A DNA stretch of 28,543 bases from positions 1-28,543 of the forward strand of contig CAXAVH010000025.1 in the NCBI GenBank assembly GCA_963972105.1, written 5' to 3'. Shown here one piece after another: positions 7,769 through 15,881 of the stretch. The stretch comes from NZQO01 sp002693605 (GTDB lineage: Bacteria > Bacteroidota > Bacteroidia > Flavobacteriales > Flavobacteriaceae). Every line of letters begins with the position of its first letter. Positions within the stretch are counted from its first letter, which is position 1. The notes under the pieces are model-generated. The model saw only the letters and a list, made by a program, of their open reading frames with translations. It was not told where the DNA came from and did not search any database. Both the position numbers and the translations under genes were made by a program.

Positions 7769-8770
7769 ATGACTGAAGGAAATTTTGTTGACTACGTAAA
7801 GATTCACGTTGCCTCTGGAAAGGGGGGGCGCGGCAGTACGCACTTGCGCCGTGAAAAATATGTTCCCAAGGGCGGACCCGATGGCGGCGACGGTGGACGC
7901 GGTGGGCATATTATTATCGAGGCCAACAAGGATCTTTGGACGCTATACCACCTGAAATTTAAGCGGCACTTTCGGGCCGGCCACGGTGAGAGCGGTGGAA
8001 AGCAAACCAGTACCGGTGCCGATGGAGAGGATATCACTATTGAAGTTCCGTTGGGGACCGTGGTTAAGGATACCGATACGGGCGAAACGCTTTTTGAAAT
8101 GACCGAGCACGGCGAGAAACGAATCGTCGTGGAAGGCGGTAAGGGGGGTAAGGGTAATGCCCATTTCAAGAGCGCTACCCGGCAAACGCCGCGGTATGCG
8201 CAACCGGGTCTCGAGGGCGAAGAAATGAACCTCACCATAGAAATGAAAGTACTGGCCGATGTAGGTCTTGTGGGCTTCCCCAACGCAGGAAAGAGCACGC
8301 TCCTCTCGGTAGTCACCGCAGCCAAGCCCAAGATTGCAAATTATGAGTTTACCACGTTAAAGCCCAACTTGGGTATTGTTACCCATCGCGACCATAACAC
8401 CTTCGTTATGGCCGATATCCCCGGAATTATCGAGGGCGCCGCCGAGGGTAAGGGGCTTGGGCATTACTTCTTGAGGCATATAGAGCGAAATTCTACTTTA
8501 CTGTTCCTTATTCCTGCCGATGCCAAAGACATCAAGGAACAATACAACATCTTGTTGGATGAGCTACGCCGCTACAATCCAGAACTGTTGGACAAGGAGC
8601 GCCTCATTGCCATCTCGAAGAGCGATATGCTCGATGCCGAGCTGAAGGCCGAGATGAAACAGCAACTGGATCGCGATTTTGGCGAACTGCCCTATCTGTT
8701 TATATCATCGGTAGCGCAACAGGGCCTCGTGGAGCTGAAGGATAAGTTATGGGGGATGCTCAATCAATAA
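7769..8770 (+). CDS. obgE: Obg-family GTPase (ribosome assembly / stress)
   Basis: The 333-residue protein has a glycine-rich Obg domain (about 1-158, with GGPDGGDGGRGGHI and GGKGGKGNAHFKS), then a GTPase domain: G1 GFPNAGKS at 169-176, the switch with TTLKPN near 195, G3 DIPG at 216-219 and G4 SKSD at 283-286. Obg GTPases bind the large ribosomal subunit and take part in its maturation and in growth control. The variable C-terminal OCT domain of some Obg proteins is absent. The protein ends at the GTPase domain, which is usual for Bacteroidota. Confidence 0.96.
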   Translation: MTEGNFVDYVKIHVASGKGGRGSTHLRREKYVPKGGPDGGDGGRGGHIIIEANKDLWTLYHLKFKRHFRAGHGESGGKQTSTGADGEDITIEVPLGTVVKDTDTGETLFEMTEHGEKRIVVEGGKGGKGNAHFKSATRQTPRYAQPGLEGEEMNLTIEMKVLADVGLVGFPNAGKSTLLSVVTAAKPKIANYEFTTLKPNLGIVTHRDHNTFVMADIPGIIEGAAEGKGLGHYFLRHIERNSTLLFLIPADAKDIKEQYNILLDELRRYNPELLDKERLIAISKSDMLDAELKAEMKQQLDRDFGELPYLFISSVAQQGLVELKDKLWGMLNQ

Positions 8771-8872
8771 CATATCTATGACTACTTTCTACTGATTTTT
8801 TCAGAAGAAAAGAATCCCTACCGTATAGACAACGCCTATTCCGTTTATTTTTCGGTAAGAATTTTTCATTGA

Positions 8873-9007
8873 ACCCTCCTGTACATGCCACAAATTGCTG
8901 AAATTGGCTCAGCTGAACTCGATATCGGAACACTTGTGTCCGGTGTTTATTTTGTCAGAGAAAATATCGACCGCGGCCAACTAACCAATAAAATTGTTAA
9001 AGAATAG
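8873..9007 (+). pseudogene. Orphan C-terminal sorting-signal remnant of a type IX secretion cargo
   Basis: From 8873 to a TAG at 9005-9007 a frame reads without stops; from the ATG at 8885 it would be 40 residues. Its last 27 or so residues (TLVSGVYFVRENID, then RGQLTNKIVKE at the very end) match the end of the T9SS type A sorting domain, where L-x-SGVY-F-V is followed by a G-x-x-T-x-K-I-x-K tail. Nothing upstream codes for a cargo protein: the same frame is closed by TGA at 8870 and TAA at 8768 (the obgE stop). I read this as the decayed 3' end of a lost exported-protein gene. Expression as a free 40-residue peptide is possible but there is no supporting signal peptide. The rest of the 290-base gap (8771-9060) holds no other recognisable feature. 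Confidence 0.65.
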
Positions 9008-9060
9008 GAAAGCAGTCGCTTGCGGCGCATTTTTTGCGTAGTTTCGGTTAAAGTTATGCT

Positions 9061-9579
9061 ATGAAACCAATTGTTTTGCTCTTCGGCTTGCTTTTGTTGA
9101 CCTCTTGCGGCACGACCGTGGCAGTCGACTATGACAAACAAGCTGAATTTTCACAATACACCACCTATAATTATTACCCTACTATCTCCTCAGGACTGAG
9201 CGAACTCGACGAACAACGCGTAAGAACCATAACCGATAGTCTGCTTCGGGAAAAGGGCTTCGTGAAGGCCGATACCCCACAGCTGTATATAAATTTCTTT
9301 ACCAAGGAACAACTGGCCGTGAACAATAATACCATCGGTTTTGGTATAGGAGGTGGCGGAGGCAACGTGGGCATTGGCGTAGGCGGTGGAATTCCCATTG
9401 GAGGCAAAAAAGTGGAGCAGCGCCTAACCTTCGATTTTATAGATGTAGTAAAGGACGATCTCGTGTTTCAGGTGACTGCCGACGGCACCTACAAGGAAAG
9501 GGCCAACCCCGTTCAAAAAGACACTTATTATGCCCGGGTAATTTCGAAGATGCTAGCAAAGTACCCCCCAAAACAATAG
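9061..9579 (+). CDS. DUF4136-type lipoprotein with a glycine-rich loop
   Basis: The 172-residue protein begins with a short signal peptide ending in lipobox L13-T-S-C16, so it is a lipoprotein, probably in the inner or outer membrane facing the periplasm. VAVDYDKQAEFSQYTTYNYY and the following DEQRVRTITDSLLREKGF are typical of DUF4136. Residues about 90-115 are almost entirely Gly, Ile, Val and Asn (GFGIGGGGG, then GVGGGIPIGG), a flexible insertion before the final beta strands. Its function is not known for the family. The TPR protein gene starts 21 bases downstream and is likely in the same transcript. Confidence 0.85.
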   Translation: MKPIVLLFGLLLLTSCGTTVAVDYDKQAEFSQYTTYNYYPTISSGLSELDEQRVRTITDSLLREKGFVKADTPQLYINFFTKEQLAVNNNTIGFGIGGGGGNVGIGVGGGIPIGGKKVEQRLTFDFIDVVKDDLVFQVTADGTYKERANPVQKDTYYARVISKMLAKYPPKQ

Positions 9580-9600
9580 AACCCAATACAATCCGCAATT

Positions 9601-10551
9601 ATGAGATTTTTATTCCTCTTGCTGTTAATTCCCATAACCCTGTTTGGGCAAGCTGAATTTGACAAGGCAGAGCAATTATTCAAGAACGAACAGTTCCAAC
9701 AGGCCAAACCCATATTTCTTTCCTATCTAAAACAGCATCCTGGACACGGGCACACCCTGGAATATTTGGGCGATATCGCGGGCCATTCCAAGAAGTGGGA
9801 CGAGGCGCTCTCCTATTACGAACCGTTGGTTAGTGCGCATCCCCAAAATGCCAATTACCATTTTAAGGTGGGTGGCGTGATGGGTATGAAGGCCCTAGAG
9901 AACAAGTTGAAGGCAATTACCCTCATAGATGATATTAAGTATCATTTTGAAACCGCCGCGCAACTCGACTCGCGACACATAGAGGCTCGCTGGGCATTGG
10001 TAGAATTCTATATGCAACTGCCGGGTATATTTGGTGGCAGCGAGAAAAAGGCCATGAACTATGCCAATGAACTCCAGTCTATTTCGCCCGTTGATGGCCA
10101 CCTAGCGAAGGGATATATAGCCGAGTACAACGACCAGCCCGTGGAAGCGGAAAAGCAGTACAGGCAAGCCATAAAAGTAGGCGGCTCGCCGCACACCTAC
10201 GAAAAGCTAACCCAGCTGTACGAAAAGAACAATCAGCCCGAACGAGCTATGCAAACGGCTTCCCAATCACTCAAAATCCATAAGCGAAACAGGCTCAATT
10301 ACCAAATAGGAAAAATTGCCGCACAGTACAACCTAGACCCAAAGCTGGGTATCGAGGCGCTACGGGCTTACATACAAAACTATTCTGTGCGCGACGGGGT
10401 TTCGAAAGACTGGGCCTACTATCGCATGGCGCAAATTTACAGGAACATGGGCGATAAATCTCAGGCTCTGCAATGGATAAACAAGGCCCTGCAGGAGCGT
10501 CCTACCTTCCAGGAGGCCCAAGCCGAAAAACGGCAAATCCTCTCGTTGTAA
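9601..10551 (+). CDS. Exported tetratricopeptide-repeat protein
   Basis: This is a 316-residue protein with a cleavable-looking signal peptide (first 17 residues, ending LFGQ) and several TPR units at about residues 18-85, 180-235 and 270-312, recognised by their A-x-x-x-Y/F and A-x-x-P spacing. TPR domains hold other proteins, so a periplasmic scaffold role is plausible. Between the repeats lies a segment (about 95-165) with LPGIFGGSEKKA, a pattern found in some exported TPR proteins that link to enzymes I cannot identify here. It follows the DUF4136 lipoprotein closely, suggesting co-expression. No more specific function can be supported. Confidence 0.8.
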   Translation: MRFLFLLLLIPITLFGQAEFDKAEQLFKNEQFQQAKPIFLSYLKQHPGHGHTLEYLGDIAGHSKKWDEALSYYEPLVSAHPQNANYHFKVGGVMGMKALENKLKAITLIDDIKYHFETAAQLDSRHIEARWALVEFYMQLPGIFGGSEKKAMNYANELQSISPVDGHLAKGYIAEYNDQPVEAEKQYRQAIKVGGSPHTYEKLTQLYEKNNQPERAMQTASQSLKIHKRNRLNYQIGKIAAQYNLDPKLGIEALRAYIQNYSVRDGVSKDWAYYRMAQIYRNMGDKSQALQWINKALQERPTFQEAQAEKRQILSL

Positions 10552-10567
10552 TAATGTTGTGGTGCAA

Positions 10568-10650
10568 TCCCGGTTCCCGCTAGGGGCCCCGGGCCGCGCT
10601 ATCGGCTGTAGTTTTGCGTGGCAAAAGCTACGTGCCTCTATCGCTATTGC
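10568..10650. repeat. GC-rich REP-like palindromic element
   Basis: This non-coding stretch contains clustered inverted repeats: the palindrome GGGGCCCC at 10583-10590, and a hairpin with arms 10608-10617 (GTAGTTTTGC) and 10621-10631 (GCAAAAGCTAC), matched except for one bulged G, around a GTG loop. Two copies of CTATCG flank the hairpin (10599-10604 and 10638-10643). It is much richer in G+C than the surrounding gaps and resembles interspersed REP elements I recall in flavobacterial genomes. It could also work as a terminator for the TPR gene, although no T-run follows. Confidence 0.5.
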
Positions 10651-10663
10651 ATTCCAAAATCAA

Positions 10664-10671
10664 TATCTTTA
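10664..10671 (+). promoter_or_regulatory. Possible -7 box of the mpl-like gene
   Basis: TATCTTTA differs from TAnnTTTG in its last base and lies 20 to 27 bases before the ATG at 10691. A TTG at 10647 is slightly too close to count as a proper -33 box. A weak call. Confidence 0.25.
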
Positions 10672-10690
10672 CACAAATTAAAACCATTCT

Positions 10691-12046
10691 ATGCGCGTTC
10701 ATTTTATAGCCATTGGCGGCAGTGCCATGCACAATCTTGCCCTGGCACTTCACGAAAAAGGGTATCAGGTAACCGGAAGCGACGATGAGGTCTTCGAGCC
10801 TTCCAAGGGCCGCCTGCAGTCAAAGGGCCTATTGCCCGAAGTATTTGGTTGGTTTCCGGAGAAGATAACCAAAGATATCGATGCCATCATTTTAGGGATG
10901 CACGCCAAAAACGACAACCCCGAACTGCAACGTGCCAAGGATCTAAACGTTAAAATATACTCGTATCCTGAGTTTCTGTACGAGCAGTCCAAGAACAAAA
11001 CCCGAGTTGTTATCGGGGGCAGCCATGGCAAAACGACCATCACCTCGATGATCCTGCACGCTATGCATTATCATAACCGTGAGGTAGATTATATGGTTGG
11101 CGCACAATTAGAAGGGTTCGATACTATGGTCCATCTCACCGAAGAGAATGATTTCATCGTCCTGGAAGGGGATGAGTACCTTTCCTCTCCTATAGATAGA
11201 CGCCCTAAATTTCACCTCTACCAGCCAAATATCGCCCTGTTGAGCGGTATTTCATGGGACCATATAAATGTCTTTCCCACCTATGAGTCGTATGTGCAGC
11301 AATTCGAAATATTCCTTAACCAAATTACCGAGGGAGGCGTTATTGTTTATAATCAAGAGGATACCGAGGTAGCCCGGGTTGTTTCCGAAACTAATAATAC
11401 CATCAAGAAATATCCATACACAACGCCCCGATATACGGTAGAAAACGGACAAACTCTACTTGAAACCCCCGAAGGCCCCATGCCTATTGAGATTTTTGGT
11501 GAACATAACCTAAACAATCTCGAAGGCGCTAGGTGGATTTGCCAATTAATGGGTCTGGATGCAGACGATTTCTACGAGGCCATTGCCACCTTCAAGGGGG
11601 CCAGCAAGCGCCTAGAGAAAATCGCCGAAACGAACACTGCCGTGGCCTATAAAGATTATGCCCATTCGCCCAGTAAAGTGGCGGCCACCACTAGGGCAGT
11701 TAAGGAGCAATATCCCTCTAAACATTTACTGGCCTGTTTGGAACTACATACCTACAGTAGCCTTAACCCAGAATTTTTAGAGCAATACCAAAATGCGCTA
11801 GACACCGCCGATAGCGCCGTGGTATTCTATTCACCCCACGCCGTGATGATCAAAGGGCTGGAGGAAATAAAACGCGAACAGATTTTTGAGGCCTTTGGCA
11901 GGGAGGACTTAACGGTTTTTACCAATCCGGCCGATTTCAAGACGTTTCTGTACACGCGCGATTTTGATAATACGGCCTTGCTTTTAATGAGTAGCGGAAA
12001 TTATGGGGGGCTCGATTTTAACGAAGTGTCCGCCTATCTAAAATAG
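10691..12046 (+). CDS. mpl: Mur ligase family protein, Mpl-type (UDP-N-acetylmuramate:tripeptide ligase)
   Basis: The 451-residue protein has the three-domain layout of Mur ligases. The N-terminal nucleotide-binding domain starts with HFIAIGGSAMHNLA. The central ATPase has the P-loop GGSHGKTT (109-116), EGDEY (159-163) and EHNLNN (271-276). The C-terminal domain has DYAHSP (322-327) and a KRLE segment. The GGSAMHNLA start and the EGDEYLSSPIDRRPKF segment are characteristic of Mpl, which rejoins a recycled murein tripeptide to UDP-MurNAc, rather than of MurC, which adds L-alanine. A recycling role is therefore inferred, but the exact substrate is not proven. It is convergent with the DUF1569 gene, 13 bases away. 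Confidence 0.85.
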   Translation: MRVHFIAIGGSAMHNLALALHEKGYQVTGSDDEVFEPSKGRLQSKGLLPEVFGWFPEKITKDIDAIILGMHAKNDNPELQRAKDLNVKIYSYPEFLYEQSKNKTRVVIGGSHGKTTITSMILHAMHYHNREVDYMVGAQLEGFDTMVHLTEENDFIVLEGDEYLSSPIDRRPKFHLYQPNIALLSGISWDHINVFPTYESYVQQFEIFLNQITEGGVIVYNQEDTEVARVVSETNNTIKKYPYTTPRYTVENGQTLLETPEGPMPIEIFGEHNLNNLEGARWICQLMGLDADDFYEAIATFKGASKRLEKIAETNTAVAYKDYAHSPSKVAATTRAVKEQYPSKHLLACLELHTYSSLNPEFLEQYQNALDTADSAVVFYSPHAVMIKGLEEIKREQIFEAFGREDLTVFTNPADFKTFLYTRDFDNTALLLMSSGNYGGLDFNEVSAYLK

Positions 12047-12059
12047 GAAATCCTTTCTT

Positions 12060-12509
12060 CTACACCCCGAATTGACTCAAGTGGTGGTCAAGGTGTTTGT
12101 ACTGCATCTGCCCCCACTGCTCGGCAGTAAAATTTCCGAAGGCGGGATGCTCGGGCCAGTCGTGCTCGTAACCTTTCCCGTGGAACTCCTCCATTAATTG
12201 TAGCAACCTGTCCTTTTCCTCTGAAAAGTTCTTTTCAGAGGAAACCCTGAGCTGCCGTGCCGTGGGAAGGTTTTTCTTCCACGGTTTCCCATCGTACAGA
12301 CTCTTCTTGAAATTTTTGAAGAGCATTCTCATAATAAAGTTGGGCCGTTTTAGGTCGCTATTGCCAAGCGGTACCTCAAACGTCTTTTGGCAATGGTGCA
12401 GCATCTGCGCAGGATTCATCTTTCCCCATATGGCCCGATCGCTTTCAGAAAGGGTATCTAATCGGGATTTAATCTCGGCTAACGGTTCCGGTTTCAGCAA
12501 TGATCTCAT
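12060..12509 (-). CDS. DUF1569 (DinB-like fold) protein
   Basis: The protein is 149 residues from the ATG at 12509. A longer reading would have to start at a TTG at 12530. The segment GKMNPAQMLHHCQKTFEVPLG and the C-terminal NFTAEQWGQMQYKHLDHHLSQFG carry the His residues (MLHHC; KHLDHHL) spaced as in DinB/YfiT-like four-helix metal-binding proteins. The family is uncharacterised; some relatives are thought to be metal-dependent thiol transferases. It is a single gene between convergent mpl and divergent radC. Confidence 0.85.
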   Translation of the reverse strand: MRSLLKPEPLAEIKSRLDTLSESDRAIWGKMNPAQMLHHCQKTFEVPLGNSDLKRPNFIMRMLFKNFKKSLYDGKPWKKNLPTARQLRVSSEKNFSEEKDRLLQLMEEFHGKGYEHDWPEHPAFGNFTAEQWGQMQYKHLDHHLSQFGV

Positions 12510-12555
12510 GGCAGTTAATTTTCGTTTCAAGAGTTGGTATTTCCGTTTCCTACTT

Positions 12556-12563
12556 TAAAGATA
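12556..12563 (-). promoter_or_regulatory. Possible -7 box of the DUF1569 gene
   Basis: The minus strand reads TATCTTTA (one mismatch to TAnnTTTG), with a leader of about 40 bases to the ATG at 12509. A second TATCTTTA faces the other way at 12570-12577, suggesting a compact divergent promoter pair with radC. Confidence 0.3.
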
Positions 12564-12569
12564 CATCAT

Positions 12570-12577
12570 TATCTTTA
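12570..12577 (+). promoter_or_regulatory. Possible -7 box of radC
   Basis: TATCTTTA has one mismatch to TAnnTTTG and directly abuts the GTG at 12578. If this box is real, translation must start at or after about 12583, for instance at the TTG at 12593. It therefore bears on the choice of the radC start. Confidence 0.25.
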
Positions 12578-13291
12578 GTGAAAACTGAAGCTTTGGAAGA
12601 ATATACCACCTCGTTCTCCATTAAGCAGTGGAACGAAGACGACAGGCCGCGCGAAAAGCTCCTCGCCAAGGGGCGCACAGCGCTTAGCGATGCCGAGCTC
12701 ATCGCAATCCTAATCGGTTCTGGCAGCCGAAACGAGAGTGCCGTGGCACTAAGCAGGCGCATTCTCGCCTCGGTAGGGAACAACTTGCAGGAGTTGGGCA
12801 AGCTCGACATCAAAGACCTAATGCAGTTTAAGGGAATTGGGGAGGCAAAGGCCATTTGTATTGCCGCGGCCCTGGAGCTGGGCCGACGACGTAGGGTGGG
12901 CGAGGCGCTGGAACGCAACAAGATAAATTCCAGTCGATCGGTGTTTGAACTAATGCAACCCGTAATCGGCGAGTTGCCCCACGAGGAATTCTGGATCGTG
13001 TACCTCAATAATTCCAATAAGGTACTACAGACTTCGCAACTCAGTAAGGGCGGAATTACCGGAACGCTGGTAGATGTTAGGCTTGCCTTCAAGAACGCGC
13101 TGCAACTGGGGGCCGTTGCGCTTATCTTGGCACACAACCACCCCAGTGGCACCCTAAAGCCCAGCCAAAGCGACATCGACCTTACCAAAAAGCTGAAAAC
13201 GGCAGGTGAGAGTCTGGACATTAAGGTGCTGGATCACCTCATTATAACCGAAAATGCGTACTTTAGCTTTGCCGATGAATCTATGCTGTAG
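12578..13291 (+). CDS. radC: RadC/YsdA-family JAMM protein
   Basis: The protein is 237 residues from a GTG at 12578. It has an N-terminal UPF0758 helical part with WNEDDRPREKLL (18-29), a helix-hairpin-helix FKGIGEAKA (84-92), and a C-terminal JAMM metalloprotease-like domain with HNHPSG (186-191) followed by S196 and D199. The metal ligands are all present. Despite the old name, a direct DNA-repair role is not established for the family. The start is uncertain: an ATG at 12500 would overlap the divergent DUF1569 gene and add residues unlike the family, and there is no ATG between 12500 and the conserved core. Six bases separate it from the next gene. Confidence 0.9.
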   Translation: MKTEALEEYTTSFSIKQWNEDDRPREKLLAKGRTALSDAELIAILIGSGSRNESAVALSRRILASVGNNLQELGKLDIKDLMQFKGIGEAKAICIAAALELGRRRRVGEALERNKINSSRSVFELMQPVIGELPHEEFWIVYLNNSNKVLQTSQLSKGGITGTLVDVRLAFKNALQLGAVALILAHNHPSGTLKPSQSDIDLTKKLKTAGESLDIKVLDHLIITENAYFSFADESML

Positions 13292-13297
13292 CCCTCT

Positions 13298-14602
13298 ATG
13301 CTTTTAGTCTATACCCAAAAAATCACCCCGCGAGTTACCTATATCTTCAAGCATGTCTGTACGCGCATTCTAGGGGTGGAAGTTGGGTTTACATCGGTAA
13401 TTGAGGAGCTCATTGCTTATACGGGCGCGAAGATTTCCTACGGAAAACAGCCTATGGGCAACGAGTTGTTCATTCAAAGCCAAGGACTGCTCACCCAACA
13501 GGGCATAGAGAGTATCGACATTACGGTTAGACCATGGGACGACACCGTCGGATTTTTCCCCGTCTCTGAAAAAAGCGCGCTGCCATTCGATATTTTTTCG
13601 GCGGGATTTTACCTACTTAGCCGTTACGAAGAGTATTTGCCGCACGTAAAGGATGAAATGGGGCGCTACCCTGCGGCAGAGAGCTTGGGGTATAGGGAGC
13701 AATTCCTGGAGAGCCCCGTTATCGATATCTGGGCCTATAAACTAAGGCATATTTTGCGAGAGGCCTTTCCCGACACCCTGCAATTTCCTGAAAAAAAAAT
13801 GACCGTGCACAATGTTATTGCGGCGAAGCAGCCCTTCGCCTATAACCAGAAAGGACTGTTTAGGTCGGTGGTAGGCTATCTAGGAGATTTACTTCAATTG
13901 CGGTTTCGGGAAATAGGAATTCGCACCCAGGTGCTTCTACGCATGCGCCGCGATCCGTATGATACCTTTCGTTGGATCGTGAAGGTGGGCAAGAAATCGG
14001 CCTCACAAGTTTCGGTGTTCTTCCTATTGGGCGAATCGCCCACGTTCGACGAAAGCATAAATACCCACCGCCATAAGTTCAAGTTGCTCATCAAGTTCAT
14101 CGGCGATTATAAGGAAGTGGGCCTGCTTTTCTCCTCTAGGGCGCTTATCGATTATCGCTTGCTGAAAAAGGAAAAGCTGCAAATGGAGGAAATCGTGAAC
14201 AGATCATTGCAAAACTCCATGAATACAGACTATTTAGTTGATTTACCCGATATTTACAGAAATTTGGTAGAATTGGAAGTGCGCCGGGATTTTACCTTAG
14301 TGTATGAAACCACACCCGGTTTCCGGGCAGGAACCTGTACGCCCTTTCTTTTCTACGATCTTGATTACGAGATTAAAACGCCCCTTCAAATTCATCCCGT
14401 GGCACTCACCGCAGATTCCCTGCTCACGCTGCCCGAATCCAAAGTGCACCAGCAGGTAGATGCGCTTATGGAGCAAGTACGGCAGGTAAACGGCACATTT
14501 ACCATGGTGTTCAGTAACGTCCACTTTTCTTTTGATCAGGAACAGAACAAGCTGTGGCGTAAAATTTATTCCGAAAAATTGCAAATTCATGAAGCTTCCT
14601 GA
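13298..14602 (+). CDS. DUF7033-type 'polysaccharide deacetylase' family protein
   Basis: The 434-residue protein begins MLLVYTQKITPRVTYIFKH and contains FSAGFYLLSRYEEYLPHVKD, FRAGTCTPFLFYDLDYEIKTPL and other stretches typical of this Bacteroidota family, often annotated as polysaccharide deacetylase. The sequence has no signal peptide. The stretch that in other branches of the family reads GLHPSY appears here as GLLFSS (about 275), and the late FHN motif appears as FSN, so zinc-binding histidines seem to be missing and deacetylase activity is doubtful. The reference motifs are from memory. It follows radC by six bases and overlaps the HAD nucleotidase gene by 14 bases, so these genes are co-transcribed. 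Confidence 0.8.
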   Translation: MLLVYTQKITPRVTYIFKHVCTRILGVEVGFTSVIEELIAYTGAKISYGKQPMGNELFIQSQGLLTQQGIESIDITVRPWDDTVGFFPVSEKSALPFDIFSAGFYLLSRYEEYLPHVKDEMGRYPAAESLGYREQFLESPVIDIWAYKLRHILREAFPDTLQFPEKKMTVHNVIAAKQPFAYNQKGLFRSVVGYLGDLLQLRFREIGIRTQVLLRMRRDPYDTFRWIVKVGKKSASQVSVFFLLGESPTFDESINTHRHKFKLLIKFIGDYKEVGLLFSSRALIDYRLLKKEKLQMEEIVNRSLQNSMNTDYLVDLPDIYRNLVELEVRRDFTLVYETTPGFRAGTCTPFLFYDLDYEIKTPLQIHPVALTADSLLTLPESKVHQQVDALMEQVRQVNGTFTMVFSNVHFSFDQEQNKLWRKIYSEKLQIHEAS

Positions 14603-15278
14603 TATTACCGATATATTTTTTGATCTGGACCACACCTTATGGGATTTTGACCGAAATTCAAGGACGGCGTTCGACCGTGTTTTCCTGAAGCACAATTTGC
14701 AGGTTCATGTGTCAGACTTTATTTCGGTGTACGAACCTATTAACCTCGAATATTGGAAACTGTTTCGCGAAGAGCGCGTAAGCAAGCAAGACCTTCGCCG
14801 TGGCAGATTAATCGATGCTTTCGCGAAATTGGACCTCTCGTTTCAGCTAAATGAAATAGACGCCATGGCAGTTTCGTATATCGACGAGCTGCCGGTTGAC
14901 AACCACTTGTTCGATGGCGCCCAGGAGATGCTAGCATACTTGAAGCCCAAATATAAACTTCACATTATTACCAACGGCTTCCGCGAGGTGCAGCACGTAA
15001 AGTTGAACAACAGCGGTATACGTTCCTATTTTGAAACGGTCACAACATCGGAAGAGGTAGGCGTCAAGAAGCCCAATGTGCTCGTTTTTCAAAGTGCACT
15101 CGAAAAGGCCAACACCCGGGCCCAGTCCAGCATTATGATTGGCGATAGCCTGGAGGCTGATATTGAGGGAGCCGCCAATGCCGGCATGCGTGCACTTTTC
15201 TATAATTACCGCAACGAAGATGTGAAGGGGCGGTATCCCTCTATTCAGCAGCTTTCTGAAATAAAAAACTACCTTTAG
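14589..15278 (+). CDS. YjjG-type HAD-superfamily nucleotidase
   Basis: The protein is 229 residues from the ATG at 14589, which overlaps the end of the previous gene by 14 bases. HAD motif I is DLDHT (12-16, nucleophile D12 and acid/base D14), motif II is IITNGF, motif III the lysines of EEVGVKKPN and motif IV GDSLEAD. The order and the helical cap after motif I match YjjG, which removes phosphate from non-canonical pyrimidine nucleotides (house-cleaning). It acts in the cytoplasm. An earlier ATG at 14532 would add 19 residues before the conserved start and lies deep inside the upstream gene. Confidence 0.9.
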   Translation: MKLPDITDIFFDLDHTLWDFDRNSRTAFDRVFLKHNLQVHVSDFISVYEPINLEYWKLFREERVSKQDLRRGRLIDAFAKLDLSFQLNEIDAMAVSYIDELPVDNHLFDGAQEMLAYLKPKYKLHIITNGFREVQHVKLNNSGIRSYFETVTTSEEVGVKKPNVLVFQSALEKANTRAQSSIMIGDSLEADIEGAANAGMRALFYNYRNEDVKGRYPSIQQLSEIKNYL

Positions 15279-15331
15279 CCCATACTAGAAAGGTCTTAAA
15301 TTCGTTATTTAATTGCCTAAATCCCCAAATC

Positions 15332-15877
15332 ATGAAAATTTTCAATCCATGGCACATTGCCGTTGGCGCATTTATTTTGCTGTGTTCCAGCTGTGTTCGC
15401 GATACCGATTTTGAACAGGCTGAAGCAATTGCCCTCATGCCGGTAGTGGAGCTTAATTTAATTTACTTCAACCTGGAAGCCTCTAGTTTTTACGATACTA
15501 TTTCGGCGACACCCGTGCTCACCATTCGTGATACTACCGAAATCGATTTCCTGGACGACAGTACCTTACAGGAGTCGCTCAAGCGCGCAGAATTCTACTT
15601 TAAGTTTACTAATAGTATTCCGCGCGAATTTCAGGTAGATTTCCAATTTCTCAGTGAGATGGATGACACCACGTACGTGGCCCAAACCCGGGTTGCTTCG
15701 GGCGCCACGGCAAATCCGGTAATTACTGAGTTTGTCGAAGATGTAAATGAAGACGGCATTATACGGCTTACCCAGGCCAATAAGGTGGTTGTCTCGGTAA
15801 CTATCCCTTCCTCTAATGAAAATTTGGAGGGCGAGCTGAACCTCCAATCTAAAACCACCTACTACCCCGAATACTAA
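15332..15877 (+). CDS. Hypothetical lipoprotein
   Basis: The 181-residue protein has a signal peptide ending LLCSSC (C21), a probable lipobox although the -3 position is Cys rather than Leu. The mature part is acidic and predicted mostly beta (alternating hydrophobics such as PVVELNLIYFNLEA and EFQVDFQFLSEM). I do not recognise the family. It ends four bases before the DUF5723 protein gene and so is likely its partner on the cell envelope. The 53-base gap to the upstream nucleotidase gene could hold a promoter, but none is clear. Confidence 0.75.
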   Translation: MKIFNPWHIAVGAFILLCSSCVRDTDFEQAEAIALMPVVELNLIYFNLEASSFYDTISATPVLTIRDTTEIDFLDDSTLQESLKRAEFYFKFTNSIPREFQVDFQFLSEMDDTTYVAQTRVASGATANPVITEFVEDVNEDGIIRLTQANKVVVSVTIPSSNENLEGELNLQSKTTYYPEY

Positions 15878-15881
15878 TACA

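Noticed and set aside
7804..8331. Long minus-strand open frame inside obgE (175 codons)
   Set aside because: It is the antisense of a clearly conserved GTPase gene, rich in Pro and Ser as expected for such shadows, and has no recognisable domain.
7769..9007. Readthrough fusion of ObgE to the type IX sorting tail, which lies in the same reading frame
   Set aside because: Two stop codons (8768 and 8870) intervene and ObgE is a cytoplasmic GTPase with a complete family length; the shared frame is a one-in-three coincidence.
12500..12577. A radC start at the ATG at 12500
   Set aside because: It would overlap the divergent DUF1569 gene and adds 26 residues with no family resemblance; a start near 12578-12593 is more likely.
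12550..13221. Long minus-strand open frame inside radC (223 codons)
   Set aside because: Antisense of a conserved gene, with low-complexity Ser/Leu/Arg content and no domain; radC itself carries all family motifs.
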